DNA of 64,000 bases from Clostridium sp. AF27-2AA. GTDB lineage: Bacteria; Bacillota; Clostridia; Lachnospirales; Lachnospiraceae. How positions within the stretch are numbered: the stretch's first letter is position 1; every line of letters starts with the position of its first letter. Where the stretch lies: NCBI RefSeq assembly GCF_003478505.1, contig NZ_QUFI01000008.1, positions 60,941 through 124,940 of the forward strand, written 5' to 3'. A model generated the notes under the pieces. It made no database searches. It was not told the DNA's origin and saw only the letters and a list, made by a program, of their open reading frames with translations. A program made the translations under genes and the position numbers. This document shows positions 1-8,650 of this stretch, one piece after another.

Positions 1-279
1 GCAGCAGGTCTCATGTTTACCGGTCATGCTTTCGCGGCAGAGGAGACCGCCAAGGCCGTGAACAGCGCGGCTGGCTGGGGCTATCTGGCCGCAGCACTTT
101 CCACCGGCATGAGCTGTCTGGGCGGCGGCATTGCCGTATCCGCGGCAGCATCCGCAGCGCTGGGAGCCATCAGCGAGGACGGCTCCATTCTTGGTAAATC
201 CCTCATCTTCGTAGGTCTTGCCGAAGGTGTCTGCCTGTACGGACTGATCATTTCCTTCATGATCCTTGGTTCCCTGTAA
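1..279 (+). CDS. ntpK: V-type ATP synthase subunit K (proteolipid), 5' end outside window
   Basis: Membrane ring subunit of the V1Vo rotary ATPase, which moves Na+ or H+ through the membrane. The reading frame is open to the first base of the window, so the true start lies upstream; an ATG at 13 exists but would truncate the first hairpin. The protein shows two Gly/Ala-rich hydrophobic helices. The second contains the ion-binding carboxylate in the motif GLAEGVCLYG. No obvious Na+-specific Gln signature is visible, so ion choice is open. It is first of six adjacent ATPase genes; subunits I and C are presumably just upstream. Confidence 0.93.
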   Translation, partial: AAGLMFTGHAFAAEETAKAVNSAAGWGYLAAALSTGMSCLGGGIAVSAAASAALGAISEDGSILGKSLIFVGLAEGVCLYGLIISFMILGSL

Positions 280-282
280 GGT

Positions 283-591
283 ATGAAGATGTATCTCATC
301 AGTGACAACATTGACACCTGGACCGGCATGCGTCTGGCCGGTGTGGAGGGTGCGGTGGTGCACGAAAAAGAGGAACTGAAGGCGGAGCTTGATAAGGTCC
401 TGGCCGACAAAACCATCGGAATCGTACTGCTGACGGAAAAATTCGGGCGGGAATTCCCGGATCTGGTAAATGATGTGAAGTTAAATCACCGACAGCCGCT
501 GTTTGTGGAGATTCCGGACCGTCATGGAACCGGCCGCAAGCCGGACTTTATCACGGCCTATGTAAATGAAGCAATCGGATTGAAATTGTAA
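283..591 (+). CDS. ntpG: V-type ATP synthase subunit F
   Basis: Central-stalk subunit of the V-type ATPase, 102 residues, the usual length for the family. It begins MKMYLISDN, a typical N-terminal beta strand, and has the family-like segment IGIVLLTEKF in the middle (about residues 46-55). It starts 3 bases after the stop of subunit K and is followed closely by subunit E, so it is translated from the same operon mRNA. No strong Shine-Dalgarno precedes the ATG, which suggests translational coupling with K. Naming between F and G differs across species (NtpG in Enterococcus). Confidence 0.88.
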   Translation: MKMYLISDNIDTWTGMRLAGVEGAVVHEKEELKAELDKVLADKTIGIVLLTEKFGREFPDLVNDVKLNHRQPLFVEIPDRHGTGRKPDFITAYVNEAIGLKL

Positions 592-606
592 AGGAAGGTG
601 ACCAAC

Positions 607-1212
607 TTGACCACCGAGGAAAAATTACAGCATTTTCTGGACACCTGCATGGAGGATGCCAGAGTCCGCAGCGGGCGGATGCTGGATGAATATATGACGG
701 CGCTGGAAAAGACATTTGAGGAACATAAGGCAGATACCCGGAGACGGGAGAAGCTGCAGCTTTCGCAGGAAACAGAGAAGATTGAGCGCGAGATCAACAA
801 GCAGCTGGCAGTGGGCCAGATTGAGATCCGCCGGACCCTGGGCATGAAGCAGGAAGAGTTAAAGGATAAGCTGTTTGTAGAGCTTCGCGATATGCTGGCA
901 AATTATCTGGAGACTCAGGATTATCAGAAATTACTGGAGCGGCAGGTAAAACAGGCTGTGGAGTTTGCCGGAAATGACCAGATGATCATTTACCTGGATC
1001 CGGTGGATGAGGACAAGTTAAACCGTCTTGCTCTCCACAACGGCAACGCAGAGCTTCGCATCAGTGAGTATTCCTTTACCGGGGGAACCCGCGCGGTCAT
1101 TCCAGCGCGGCACATCCTCATTGATAATTCATTCCAGACCAAGCTGGAGGAAGCCAGAGAGAAGTTCCACTTCGATCTGAGCCTGACAGAAGGAGGAAGG
1201 GACCATGTCTAA
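607..1212 (+). CDS. ntpE: V-type ATP synthase subunit E (TTG start preferred)
   Basis: Peripheral-stalk subunit of the V-type ATPase, about 201 residues. The first half is a long charged, coiled-coil-like helix (about residues 15-95); the C-terminal half is globular, as in the E family. A GTG at 598 is in frame, but it sits inside the Shine-Dalgarno (AGGAAGGTG, 592-600). The TTG at 607 is placed correctly, 6 bases after that site, and gives the protein MTTEEKLQHF. The 3' end overlaps the start of subunit A by 8 bases, which implies coupled translation. Confidence 0.88.
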   Translation: MTTEEKLQHFLDTCMEDARVRSGRMLDEYMTALEKTFEEHKADTRRREKLQLSQETEKIEREINKQLAVGQIEIRRTLGMKQEELKDKLFVELRDMLANYLETQDYQKLLERQVKQAVEFAGNDQMIIYLDPVDEDKLNRLALHNGNAELRISEYSFTGGTRAVIPARHILIDNSFQTKLEEAREKFHFDLSLTEGGRDHV

Positions 1213-2971
1213 GACGGGTGTGATCAGCGGAATCAACGGCCCGATCGTCCATGTCAAGGGCGATCCGGGCTTTACCATGAATGAGATGGTCTATGTAGGC
1301 CATGACAATCTGGTGGGGGAGGTCATTGGCTTAAAGGCTGGGGACACCATCATCCAGGTATATGAGGAGACGGCCGGAATCCGGCCAGGCGAGCTTGTGA
1401 CGGGAACCGGAGCACCGGTATCCGTTACCCTGGCCCCTGGCATTCTGACCAATATTTTTGATGGTATCGAGCGGCCGTTGAGTGAGATCGCGAAGACCGG
1501 AGGTGCCTACATCAGCCGCGGTGTGAATGTCAGTGCCCTGGATACGGAAAAGAAATGGCAGACCCACATGACCGTGAAGAAGGGCGACCGGGTTTATGGG
1601 GGCACGATCATTGCGGAGGTGCCGGAGACTCCGGCTATCCTGCATAAGGTGATGGTTCCGCCGGACAAGGAGGGGTATGTGCTGGATGTCGCGGAGGATG
1701 GCGAGTATACCATCAGCGATCCGCTGGTAACGATCCAGCATTTGGATGGAAGCGAAGAAACACTGACCATGACCCAGAAATGGCCCATTCGTGTGGCGAG
1801 ACCGACGGCAAAGCGGTTCCCGGCCACAAAGCCGCTGGTAACCGGTCAGCGTATTCTGGATACCCTGTTTCCGCTGGCAAAGGGCGGCACGGCGGCAATC
1901 CCGGGAGGTTTCGGTACCGGAAAGACCATGACCCAGCACCAGATCGCAAAATGGTCTGACGCGAACATCATCATTTACATCGGCTGCGGCGAGCGTGGAA
2001 ATGAGATGACCCAGGTTCTGGAGGAATTTTCTGAACTGATCGATCCGAAGACGGGCAATCCGCTGATGGACCGCACCACGCTGATTGCCAACACCTCCAA
2101 CATGCCGGTGGCGGCCCGTGAGGCAAGCCTGTATTCCGGCCTGACGCTGGCAGAGTATTATCGGGACATGGGTTACCATGTTGCCATCATGGCGGATTCC
2201 ACCTCCCGTTGGGCGGAGGCGCTGCGGGAGCTGTCCGGACGTCTGGAGGAGATGCCAGCAGAGGAAGGTTTCCCGGCTTATCTGGCCTCCAAGCTGTCAG
2301 CCTTTTATGAGCGGGCCGGCATGATGCAGAATTTAAATGGTACCGAGGGCAGTGTGACTATCATCGGCGCGGTATCGCCCCAGGGCGGCGACTTCTCCGA
2401 ACCGGTGACACAGAATACGAAGCGTTTTGTTCGCTGCTTCTGGGGACTGGACAAGAACCTGGCCTACGCGAGACATTTCCCGGCTATTTCCTGGCTGACC
2501 AGCTACTCAGAATACTTAAATGACTTGGGTTCCTGGTATACGGAAAACGTGGACAAAAAGTTTGTGGATTACCGCAATCAGATTGTCTACCTGCTGTCCC
2601 AGGAGAGCAGCCTGATGGAGATCGTCAAGCTGATCGGCGGCGATGTGCTGCCGGACGACCAGAAGCTGATCCTGGAGATTGCAAAGGTAATCCGTGTTGG
2701 ATTTCTGCAGCAGAATGCTTTCCACAAGGACGATACCTGCGTTCCCATGGAGAAGCAGTTTAAGATGATGGAGATTATCCTGTACCTGTACCGGAAGTCC
2801 CGGTCTCTGATTTCTATGGGCATGCCGATGTCGGTACTGAAGGAGGATCCGATTTTTGACCAGGTCATTGCCATCAAGTATGATGTGCCAAACGATAACC
2901 TGGCATTGCTGGATGATTATAAAAAGAAGATTGATGCCTTTTATGAGGGCGTCATGGAACGGAACGCATAG
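1205..2971 (+). CDS. ntpA: V-type ATP synthase catalytic subunit A
   Basis: Catalytic nucleotide-binding subunit of the V1 head; hydrolyses or makes ATP, EC 7.1.2.2 or the Na+ counterpart. At 588 residues it has the normal length. It shows the N-terminal beta-barrel ([15 protein letters not shown]), the A-subunit-specific insertion before the P-loop, the Walker A motif GGFGTGKT near residue 235, and the catalytic Glu region GCGERGNEM. It overlaps subunit E by 8 bases and lies 12 bases before B. An AGGAGG-like site at about 1192-1200 supports the ATG at 1205. Confidence 0.97.
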   Translation: MSKTGVISGINGPIVHVKGDPGFTMNEMVYVGHDNLVGEVIGLKAGDTIIQVYEETAGIRPGELVTGTGAPVSVTLAPGILTNIFDGIERPLSEIAKTGGAYISRGVNVSALDTEKKWQTHMTVKKGDRVYGGTIIAEVPETPAILHKVMVPPDKEGYVLDVAEDGEYTISDPLVTIQHLDGSEETLTMTQKWPIRVARPTAKRFPATKPLVTGQRILDTLFPLAKGGTAAIPGGFGTGKTMTQHQIAKWSDANIIIYIGCGERGNEMTQVLEEFSELIDPKTGNPLMDRTTLIANTSNMPVAAREASLYSGLTLAEYYRDMGYHVAIMADSTSRWAEALRELSGRLEEMPAEEGFPAYLASKLSAFYERAGMMQNLNGTEGSVTIIGAVSPQGGDFSEPVTQNTKRFVRCFWGLDKNLAYARHFPAISWLTSYSEYLNDLGSWYTENVDKKFVDYRNQIVYLLSQESSLMEIVKLIGGDVLPDDQKLILEIAKVIRVGFLQQNAFHKDDTCVPMEKQFKMMEIILYLYRKSRSLISMGMPMSVLKEDPIFDQVIAIKYDVPNDNLALLDDYKKKIDAFYEGVMERNA

Positions 2972-2983
2972 GAGGGCTGTGAA

Positions 2984-4396
2984 ATGGCAATTGAATATTT
3001 GGGTTTAAGTGCGATCAACGGCCCTATGGTGGTGCTGGAGGGCATTTCCGGCGCAGCCTACGATGAGATTGTGGAAATGACCGTGGACGGAAAGAAACGC
3101 AAACTGGGCCGCATTATTGAGGTGTATGAGGACAAGGCTGTGATCCAGGTATTTGAGGGTACCGAGGGCATGGGCTTAAAAAATGTACACACCCGCCTGA
3201 CGGGCCATCCGATGGAGCTTGGCGTATCTACGGAGATGCTGGGGCGTACCATGAACGGCATTGGTGTGCCGATTGACGGACTGGGTGAGATCCTGCCGGA
3301 AAAGATGCTGGATGTAAACGGCAAGCCGTTAAACCCGGTGACCCGTGAGTATCCGCGAAACTATATCCGTACCGGTATTTCAGCCATTGATGGACTGATG
3401 ACCCTGATCCGGGGACAGAAGCTGCCGATCTTTTCTGGCAACGGACTTCCCCACGATCAGCTGGCAGCACAGATCGTGCGGCAGGCATCCCTGGGAGATG
3501 ATTCGGATGAACAGTTTGCGATTGTCTTTGCGGCCATGGGCGTGAAGCACGATGTAGCAGAGTTTTTCCGCCGTACCTTTGAGGAGAGCGGCGTTTCCTC
3601 TCATGTGGCCATGTTCATGAATCTGGCCAATGACCCGGTGGTGGAGCGTCTGATCACGCCAAAGTGCGCGCTGACGCTGGCTGAGTATCTGGCCTTTGAG
3701 AAGAACATGCACATTCTGGTCATTTTAACGGATATGACATCCTTTGCGGAGGCTATGCGTGAGGTATCCTCCTCCAAGGGTGAGATCCCGTCCCGAAAGG
3801 GTTTCCCGGGATATCTGTACAGTGAGCTGGCGGCGCTTTATGAGCGCGCAGGCATTGTCAGGGGCGTGAATGGTTCCGTGACCCAAATCCCGATTCTGAC
3901 CATGCCAAACGATGACATCACCCATCCGATCCCGGACCTGACCGGTTACATTACCGAGGGGCAGATTGTTCTGGACCGGGAATTAAATGGCCAGTCGGTT
4001 TACCCGCCGATTAACGTGCTGCCGAGCCTGTCCCGTCTGATGAAGGATGGTATCGGTGAGGGCTACACCCGGGCAGATCACCAGGCAGTGGCAAACCAGC
4101 TGTTCTCCTGTTACGCGAAAGTAGGAGACGCAAGAGCGCTGGCATCGGTTATAGGTGAGGATGAGCTGTCACCGCTGGATAAAAAATATCTGGTATTCGG
4201 CCGGGAGTTTGAGCATCGTTTTGTGGGACAGGATCCGCATGACAACCGGAACATCATCACCACGCTGAATATTGGCTGGCAGCTTCTGGGCCTGCTTCCG
4301 AAGGAGGAGCTGGACCGGATCGATACGAAGATTCTTGCGCAGTATTATAAGGCAACAAAGCTGGATGAGAACGGGGATCTGGTGGATGCAGAGTAA
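2984..4396 (+). CDS. ntpB: V-type ATP synthase subunit B
   Basis: Non-catalytic nucleotide-binding subunit alternating with A in the V1 hexamer, 470 residues, standard length. It has the beta-barrel start ([16 protein letters not shown]). In place of a Walker A motif it carries the B-type sequence [15 protein letters not shown], and it retains the conserved core [16 protein letters not shown]. An AGGAGGGCTGTGAA Shine-Dalgarno region precedes the ATG. It sits between A and D in the canonical A-B-D order. Confidence 0.97.
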   Translation: MAIEYLGLSAINGPMVVLEGISGAAYDEIVEMTVDGKKRKLGRIIEVYEDKAVIQVFEGTEGMGLKNVHTRLTGHPMELGVSTEMLGRTMNGIGVPIDGLGEILPEKMLDVNGKPLNPVTREYPRNYIRTGISAIDGLMTLIRGQKLPIFSGNGLPHDQLAAQIVRQASLGDDSDEQFAIVFAAMGVKHDVAEFFRRTFEESGVSSHVAMFMNLANDPVVERLITPKCALTLAEYLAFEKNMHILVILTDMTSFAEAMREVSSSKGEIPSRKGFPGYLYSELAALYERAGIVRGVNGSVTQIPILTMPNDDITHPIPDLTGYITEGQIVLDRELNGQSVYPPINVLPSLSRLMKDGIGEGYTRADHQAVANQLFSCYAKVGDARALASVIGEDELSPLDKKYLVFGREFEHRFVGQDPHDNRNIITTLNIGWQLLGLLPKEELDRIDTKILAQYYKATKLDENGDLVDAE

Positions 4397-4408
4397 GGAG
4401 GGATCCGT

Positions 4409-5026
4409 ATGAATCTGAATACTTTCCCGACAAAGGGAAACCTTATTTTAGCGAAGAACTCCCTTGCGCTGGCCAGTCAGGGCTATGAACTGATGGACAA
4501 GAAGCGGAACATCCTCCTGCGGGAACTGATGGGACTCATCGACCAGGCGAAGGACATCCAGGCAGAGATCGACACGACCTTTACAGAAGCTTACAAAGCC
4601 CTGCAGAAGGCCAATATCGAGCTGGGAATCGGCTTTATCCAGGATATTGCCGGGACGATTCCGGTGGACGATACGATCCGCATCAAGACCCGCAGCATCA
4701 TGGGAACGGAGATCCCGCTGGTGCAGCATGAGCCGGTGCCTCTGACACCGGGCTATGCGTTCTTAAGCACCAGTCCGGCGCTGGACGAGGCCCGGATGCA
4801 CTTTGAGAAGGTGAAGGAGCTGACCACAAAGCTTTCCATGGTGGAAAACTCGGCCTACCGCCTGGCCTCCAGCATCAGAAAGACCCAGAAGAGAGCGAAC
4901 GCGCTCAAGAATATCACGATCCCGACATACCAGAACCTGGTAACAACGATTGGGAATGCGCTGGAGGAGAAGGACAGGGAAGAGTTTACGAGGCTGAAGG
5001 TAATTAAACGCTCAAAAACAGGTTAA
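4409..5026 (+). CDS. ntpD: V-type ATP synthase subunit D
   Basis: Central rotor shaft subunit, 205 residues. The sequence is dominated by two long helices that would form the antiparallel coiled coil of the shaft: residues about 10-70, and 125-195 with RRT/KRANALKNI-type conserved residues near the end. It begins MNLNTFPTKGNL after AAGGAGGGATCC. This is the last ATPase gene. The next gene has its own promoter starting 4 bases after this stop, and no strong terminator separates them, so some read-through is possible. Confidence 0.95.
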   Translation: MNLNTFPTKGNLILAKNSLALASQGYELMDKKRNILLRELMGLIDQAKDIQAEIDTTFTEAYKALQKANIELGIGFIQDIAGTIPVDDTIRIKTRSIMGTEIPLVQHEPVPLTPGYAFLSTSPALDEARMHFEKVKELTTKLSMVENSAYRLASSIRKTQKRANALKNITIPTYQNLVTTIGNALEEKDREEFTRLKVIKRSKTG

Positions 5027-5029
5027 GGC

Positions 5030-5058
5030 TTCACAGAAATTGTGAACTGTGATAAAAT
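5030..5058 (+). promoter_or_regulatory. Sigma-A-type promoter for the NlpC/P60 lipoprotein gene
   Basis: A TTCACA -35 box (5030-5035), a 17-base spacer and TAAAAT at 5053-5058 give a good housekeeping promoter. The -35 also forms an inverted repeat with TGTGAA at 5041-5046, a possible operator. Confidence 0.6.
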
Positions 5059-5070
5059 ATAGGTCAACTG

Positions 5071-5091
5071 GGGGTTCGGAATGGGAACCCC
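5071..5091 (+). promoter_or_regulatory. Leader hairpin between promoter and start codon
   Basis: GGGGTTC (5071-5077) pairs perfectly with GAACCCC (5085-5091) around a 7-base loop, followed only by TTT. It may weakly terminate ATPase-operon transcripts or shape the 5' end of the lipoprotein mRNA. An ATG inside the hairpin (5081) is not the start codon. Confidence 0.5.
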
Positions 5092-5125
5092 TTTGACATT
5101 TAACACAGGAAGTGAGGTCAGAATT

Positions 5126-6745
5126 TTGACAACCATAAATACACATAGAAGCTGGAAAAGAAGAGTGCAGTGCTTTGGCGCGGCACTTCTGGCTATGAGC
5201 ATGCTGGCAGGCTGCGGTACATCCCAGACCGCAAACCAGGCAGAGAGTGAGAGCACCGAGGAGAATCTGGTCCTGATGGAGGAGACCCTGCCGCAGACCG
5301 CTGCGGATGAGACGGTCATGGTCCTTTCTCCGGATGGTCCGCTGCTTCCGTCTGTTGAGGGCGTGGACGCAGAGTACAGTGAGCCGATCCCGGATTATCT
5401 GCGTATCGGTGAGAAGCATCCGATCGTCTTAAAGCTACAGCAGCGACTGATGGACTTAGGCTTTATGGATAACGATGAACCGACGGATTATTACGGGGAA
5501 GTGACCCAGAGTGCGGTCAAGATCTATCAGCGCCAGAACAAACTGGCACAGGACGGTATCATCGGTCCGGATACCCTGGAGGCGATTCTTTCCCCGGATG
5601 CCAAGTATTACGCAGCCCAGAAGGGTGATGAGGGTACCGATATTACCCGTATCCAGAGCCGTCTGTATGAGCTTGGCTATCTGGCCAGCGACAGCGAGGT
5701 GACAGGCAGCTTTGGAGATGATACCGAAACGGCGGTTATGAAGATGCAGAGCGTGAACGGCCTGGAGCAGGATGGCAAGGTCGGAAGAAAAACCATGAAC
5801 CTTCTCTACAGTGAGGATGTGAAGGCAAATATGCTGGCTTACGGTGAGAAGAGTGATCTGGTTCTGGCAGCCCAGAAGCGTTTGAAGGAGCTGGGCTATA
5901 TGACCACCGAGCCGGATGGCAGCTATGGAAATGATACGATCATTGCAGTCAAACAGTTCCAGTCCCGCAATGACCAGATTGTAGATGGTTATCTGGGACC
6001 GGCTACCCGTGTGGCGTTAAACAGTTCTGACGCGGTTCCGAACGGTCTGGCCCTTGGCGACAGCGGTGATAACATCCAGCGGGTGCAGAACCTGCTCAGT
6101 AAGCTGGGTTATCTGAAATCTGCCAATGTGACCGGCTACTATGGTGAGGTGACCGAGGATGCGGTCAAGCTGTTCCAGCGCACGAATGGACTGAGTGCGG
6201 ATGGTACAGTCGGTGTCATGACCATGGCAAAGCTGACCGGCGGAGATGCGAAGAAAGCACCGGCCCAGCCGAAGACGAATACCAGTAAAAACAACAGCAA
6301 AAATAACAGTAAAAATAATTCCGGTAACGGCGGCAAGAAGGGAAGCTCCGGCAGCACTGCTGTTCCGAATACCGGTGGTGCCAGCGGCGGCGCGAGTGCG
6401 CTTCTGGCGGTGGCAAGCTCCAAGCTTGGCTGTCCGTATGTATGGGGCTCCAAGGGACCGAACTCCTTTGACTGTTCCGGTTTCGTGTACTGGTGCTTAA
6501 ACCAGGTCGGCGTGCGTCAGAGCTACATGACATCCTCCGGCTGGAGAAACGCGGGAAGATACACCAGGATCAGCAGCTTCTCTAATCTGCGTGCTGGTGA
6601 TATCATCGTTGTAAGCGGCCATGTAGGAATCGTGGCAGGCGGCGGAACGGTTATTGATGCGTCCTCCGGTAACGGTAAAGTCGTTCATCGTTCCTTAAGC
6701 TCCTGGTGGGCAAACAATTTTATCTGCGGATGGAGAATTTTCTAA
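5126..6745 (+). CDS. Lipoprotein with four peptidoglycan-binding repeats and a C-terminal NlpC/P60 endopeptidase
   Basis: Predicted cell-wall hydrolase of 539 residues, anchored outside the membrane. The TTG at 5126 is chosen because AGGAAGTGAGG lies 8 bases upstream and because it gives a classic lipoprotein signal: basic N-terminus, hydrophobic core and lipobox LAGC (Cys about residue 30). Four PG_binding_1 repeats follow (roughly residues 90-385), then an Asn/Ser/Lys-rich linker, then NlpC/P60. The catalytic Cys is in FDCSGFVYW and the His in GHVGIV. It probably cleaves D-gamma-glutamyl-diamino acid bonds in stem peptides. It is monocistronic, with its own promoter and terminator. Confidence 0.93.
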   Translation: MTTINTHRSWKRRVQCFGAALLAMSMLAGCGTSQTANQAESESTEENLVLMEETLPQTAADETVMVLSPDGPLLPSVEGVDAEYSEPIPDYLRIGEKHPIVLKLQQRLMDLGFMDNDEPTDYYGEVTQSAVKIYQRQNKLAQDGIIGPDTLEAILSPDAKYYAAQKGDEGTDITRIQSRLYELGYLASDSEVTGSFGDDTETAVMKMQSVNGLEQDGKVGRKTMNLLYSEDVKANMLAYGEKSDLVLAAQKRLKELGYMTTEPDGSYGNDTIIAVKQFQSRNDQIVDGYLGPATRVALNSSDAVPNGLALGDSGDNIQRVQNLLSKLGYLKSANVTGYYGEVTEDAVKLFQRTNGLSADGTVGVMTMAKLTGGDAKKAPAQPKTNTSKNNSKNNSKNNSGNGGKKGSSGSTAVPNTGGASGGASALLAVASSKLGCPYVWGSKGPNSFDCSGFVYWCLNQVGVRQSYMTSSGWRNAGRYTRISSFSNLRAGDIIVVSGHVGIVAGGGTVIDASSGNGKVVHRSLSSWWANNFICGWRIF

Positions 6746-6773
6746 AACAGAATCATTTGAGGCAATGGAGTTG

Positions 6774-6808
6774 AGCCGGAAAATCAGAGATGGTTTTCCG
6801 GCTTTTTG
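6774..6808 (+). terminator. Intrinsic terminator of the NlpC/P60 gene
   Basis: AGCCGGAAAA (6774-6783) pairs with TTTTCCGGCT (6794-6803), a 10-base-pair perfect stem followed by TTTTT. Confidence 0.9.
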
Positions 6809-6829
6809 TGCATACAACCATTTGAAAGA

Positions 6830-6914
6830 TATAACTGATGAAATAAATGAAATTTGATATTTTATCAGTTATAACTTATAAAATCATATTTTTATATGAA
6901 TTTATCAATTATAA
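6830..6914. repeat. Inverted and direct AT-rich repeats upstream of the DUF4143 ATPase
   Basis: TATAACTGAT (6830-6839) is the exact inverse of ATCAGTTATA (6864-6873). The right arm region TTTATCAGTTATAA (6861-6874) recurs as TTTATCAATTATAA (6901-6914) with one difference. The last copy abuts the extended -10 promoter, so these could be binding sites for a regulator. The stretch is much more AT-rich than its surroundings. Confidence 0.6.
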
Positions 6915-6917
6915 ATG

Positions 6918-6926
6918 TGCTATACT
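6918..6926 (+). promoter_or_regulatory. Extended -10 promoter of the ATPase gene
   Basis: TGCTATACT is an extended -10 element (TGn plus TATACT). The -35 region at about 6898-6903 is poor, as is usual for extended -10 promoters. It lies 34 bases before the ATG at 6960. Confidence 0.6.
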
Positions 6927-6959
6927 ATTATCAGGGACAGGAAAGGAGGCATAATATTT

Positions 6960-8174
6960 ATGGTGAAACGCGAAATGTATATGAAACGCATACGACCGTT
7001 TATCGGAACGGACCTAATTAAAGTCATGACAGGTATCCGCCGTTCCGGAAAGTCGGTAATGCTGGAACTGATTAAACAGGAGCTGATAGATTCCGGGGTG
7101 AGTTCATCTCAGTTTATTTCTATTAATTTTGAGGATATGAGATATACGCATCTGCAGACTGCGAAAGCATTGTACGATGAGATCAGCAGCCGTTCAGCCG
7201 GGATAGATAGAAAAATTTATCTGTTTTTTGATGAGATTCAGGAAGTAAAGGACTGGGAAAAGTGTATCAATTCGTTCCGTGTTGCGTTGGATTGCGATAT
7301 TTATATTACAGGTTCTAACGCAAAACTCCTTTCTGGAGAACTGGCTACTTATCTAGCTGGGCGTTATGTGGAATTTATTGTTTATCCATTTTCATTTGCT
7401 GAATTTCTGGAACTTTATCATTCTGTTTTTCCGGAGGAAACGGTTCAGAAAAGCTTTCAGCAATATATTTTGTACGGAGGAATGCCATATCTGGCCAACA
7501 TTCGTTATGCGGATGAGCCGTCCAGACAATACTTGCAGGATTTGTTTAACTCTGTGCAGCTGAAGGATATTGTAAAGCGGAATAAAATCCGGGATGTGGA
7601 TTTACTGGAGCGGATCATGGCCTATGTAATGGCCAATGTCGGAAATACATTTTCGGCATCGTCTCTTGCAAAGTTTCTTAAGAGTGAACAGCGGACGGTT
7701 GCGCCGGAGACGATTCTGAATTATATCCGGTATTGCTGTGATGCTTATCTGTTTTATCAAGTGAAGCGTGAGGAAGTGCAAGGCAAGCAGATTCTTGCTT
7801 CCAATGAAAAGTATTATATTGCGGATCATGGAATCCGGGAAGCGGTGTTTGGAGGAAATGCAAAGGATATTAATCTGACGCTTGAAAACATTGTATATCT
7901 GGAACTGCTCCGCCGCGGATATCATGTTACGGTCGGCAAAAATCAGGATAAGGAAATAGATTTTGTCTGTGATAAGCGAGGGGAGAAACTCTACATTCAG
8001 GTGACTTATTTGCTTGCATCGGAAGAAACGATACAGCGGGAGTTTGGGGTATATGATACGATACGGGACAATTTCCCCAAATATGTGGTTTCCATGGATG
8101 AATTTGATATGAGCCGTAATGGAATTAAGCATCGAAACATCCGTGATTTTCTGTTGGATGAAAATTGGGAGTGA
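6960..8174 (+). CDS. AAA-family ATPase with DUF4143-type C-terminus
   Basis: ATP-binding protein of 404 residues of the AAA_14/DUF4143 type, whose cellular role is unknown. Visible motifs are Walker A (GIRRSGKSVML, about residues 22-32), Walker B (IYLFFDEIQEV, about 84-94), the sensor-like ITGSNAKLLSGEL, and a C-terminal region ending in a nuclease-like fold (KEIDFVCDKRGEKLYIQV). The ATG at 6960 is preceded by AAAGGAGG at a good distance. Codons are richer in A/T than in neighbouring genes, and it stands alone between a terminator and a promoter. Both facts suggest horizontal acquisition. Confidence 0.88.
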   Translation: MVKREMYMKRIRPFIGTDLIKVMTGIRRSGKSVMLELIKQELIDSGVSSSQFISINFEDMRYTHLQTAKALYDEISSRSAGIDRKIYLFFDEIQEVKDWEKCINSFRVALDCDIYITGSNAKLLSGELATYLAGRYVEFIVYPFSFAEFLELYHSVFPEETVQKSFQQYILYGGMPYLANIRYADEPSRQYLQDLFNSVQLKDIVKRNKIRDVDLLERIMAYVMANVGNTFSASSLAKFLKSEQRTVAPETILNYIRYCCDAYLFYQVKREEVQGKQILASNEKYYIADHGIREAVFGGNAKDINLTLENIVYLELLRRGYHVTVGKNQDKEIDFVCDKRGEKLYIQVTYLLASEETIQREFGVYDTIRDNFPKYVVSMDEFDMSRNGIKHRNIRDFLLDENWE

Positions 8175-8218
8175 AAACTTTCAAATTGTACCAAATCAAA
8201 AACTTTTCGAAAAAATAA

Positions 8219-8246
8219 TTGACAAATGAAATAATGGTACTATAAT
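8219..8246 (+). promoter_or_regulatory. Consensus promoter of the cstA T-box leader
   Basis: A perfect TTGACA (8219-8224), a 16-base spacer and a perfect TATAAT (8241-8246). Initiation would fall near 8253, exactly where the T-box leader begins. High basal transcription is expected, with control by attenuation. Confidence 0.92.
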
Positions 8247-8252
8247 GGCAGA

Positions 8253-8617
8253 TATTCAAAGATTCACATCCAAATGCGTTGAACAGGACAAGGCTTTTTT
8301 GTCAGATGCGTTTTCAGAGAGCTTCCGGCTGGTGTGAGGAAGCAGCGCGGCAACAGAGTTATCCCCTGCAAGCAGATTGTCTGAAATGCGAAAAGTAACG
8401 CTGGTGATACCAGGTGAAAGCAGACAGTAAGACAGTACGGAAACCCACCGTTAACAGGGCTCGTATTCATCCGGACTGAGAGACGGAGGATATGGTCAGA
8501 GAGGCTGATGGAATGTCAGCAAGGGAAGTGGTAACGCGGAGCGCGTATTTTATGATTAGCATATATGCCTTCGTCTTCCTGCGGAAAATTCTGCGGGAGG
8601 ACGGAGGTTTTTCTTTT
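8253..8617 (+). promoter_or_regulatory. T-box riboswitch with terminator/antiterminator, controlling cstA
   Basis: The leader carries the distal Stem I signature AGAGAGCTTCCGG..GGTGTGAGGAAGC (about 8316-8343). A short CTGG/CCAG hairpin sits at 8401-8413, and the T-box sequence GGGAAGTGGTAACGCGG at 8523-8539. The bulge TGGT (8529-8532) would pair with a tRNA 3' end ACCA, meaning an A discriminator. The terminator is a 15-base-pair stem with G-U pairs (8568-8582 with 8593-8607) followed by T-rich sequence. Uncharged tRNA would favour read-through. I could not fix the specifier codon; ATG at 8386-8388, after TGAA, is a weak candidate. Confidence 0.9.
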
Positions 8618-8650
8618 TTCCGCGTTATAGTTTTGAGAGGAGAGATCATT

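Noticed and set aside
6250..6345. Lys/Asn/Ser repeats in the NlpC gene as a repeat element
   Set aside because: They are a protein linker coded by simple repeats inside one gene, not an independent DNA element.
8492..8650. Upstream in-frame start of cstA
   Set aside because: These bases are the T-box antiterminator and terminator; the ATG at 8651 has the ribosome site.
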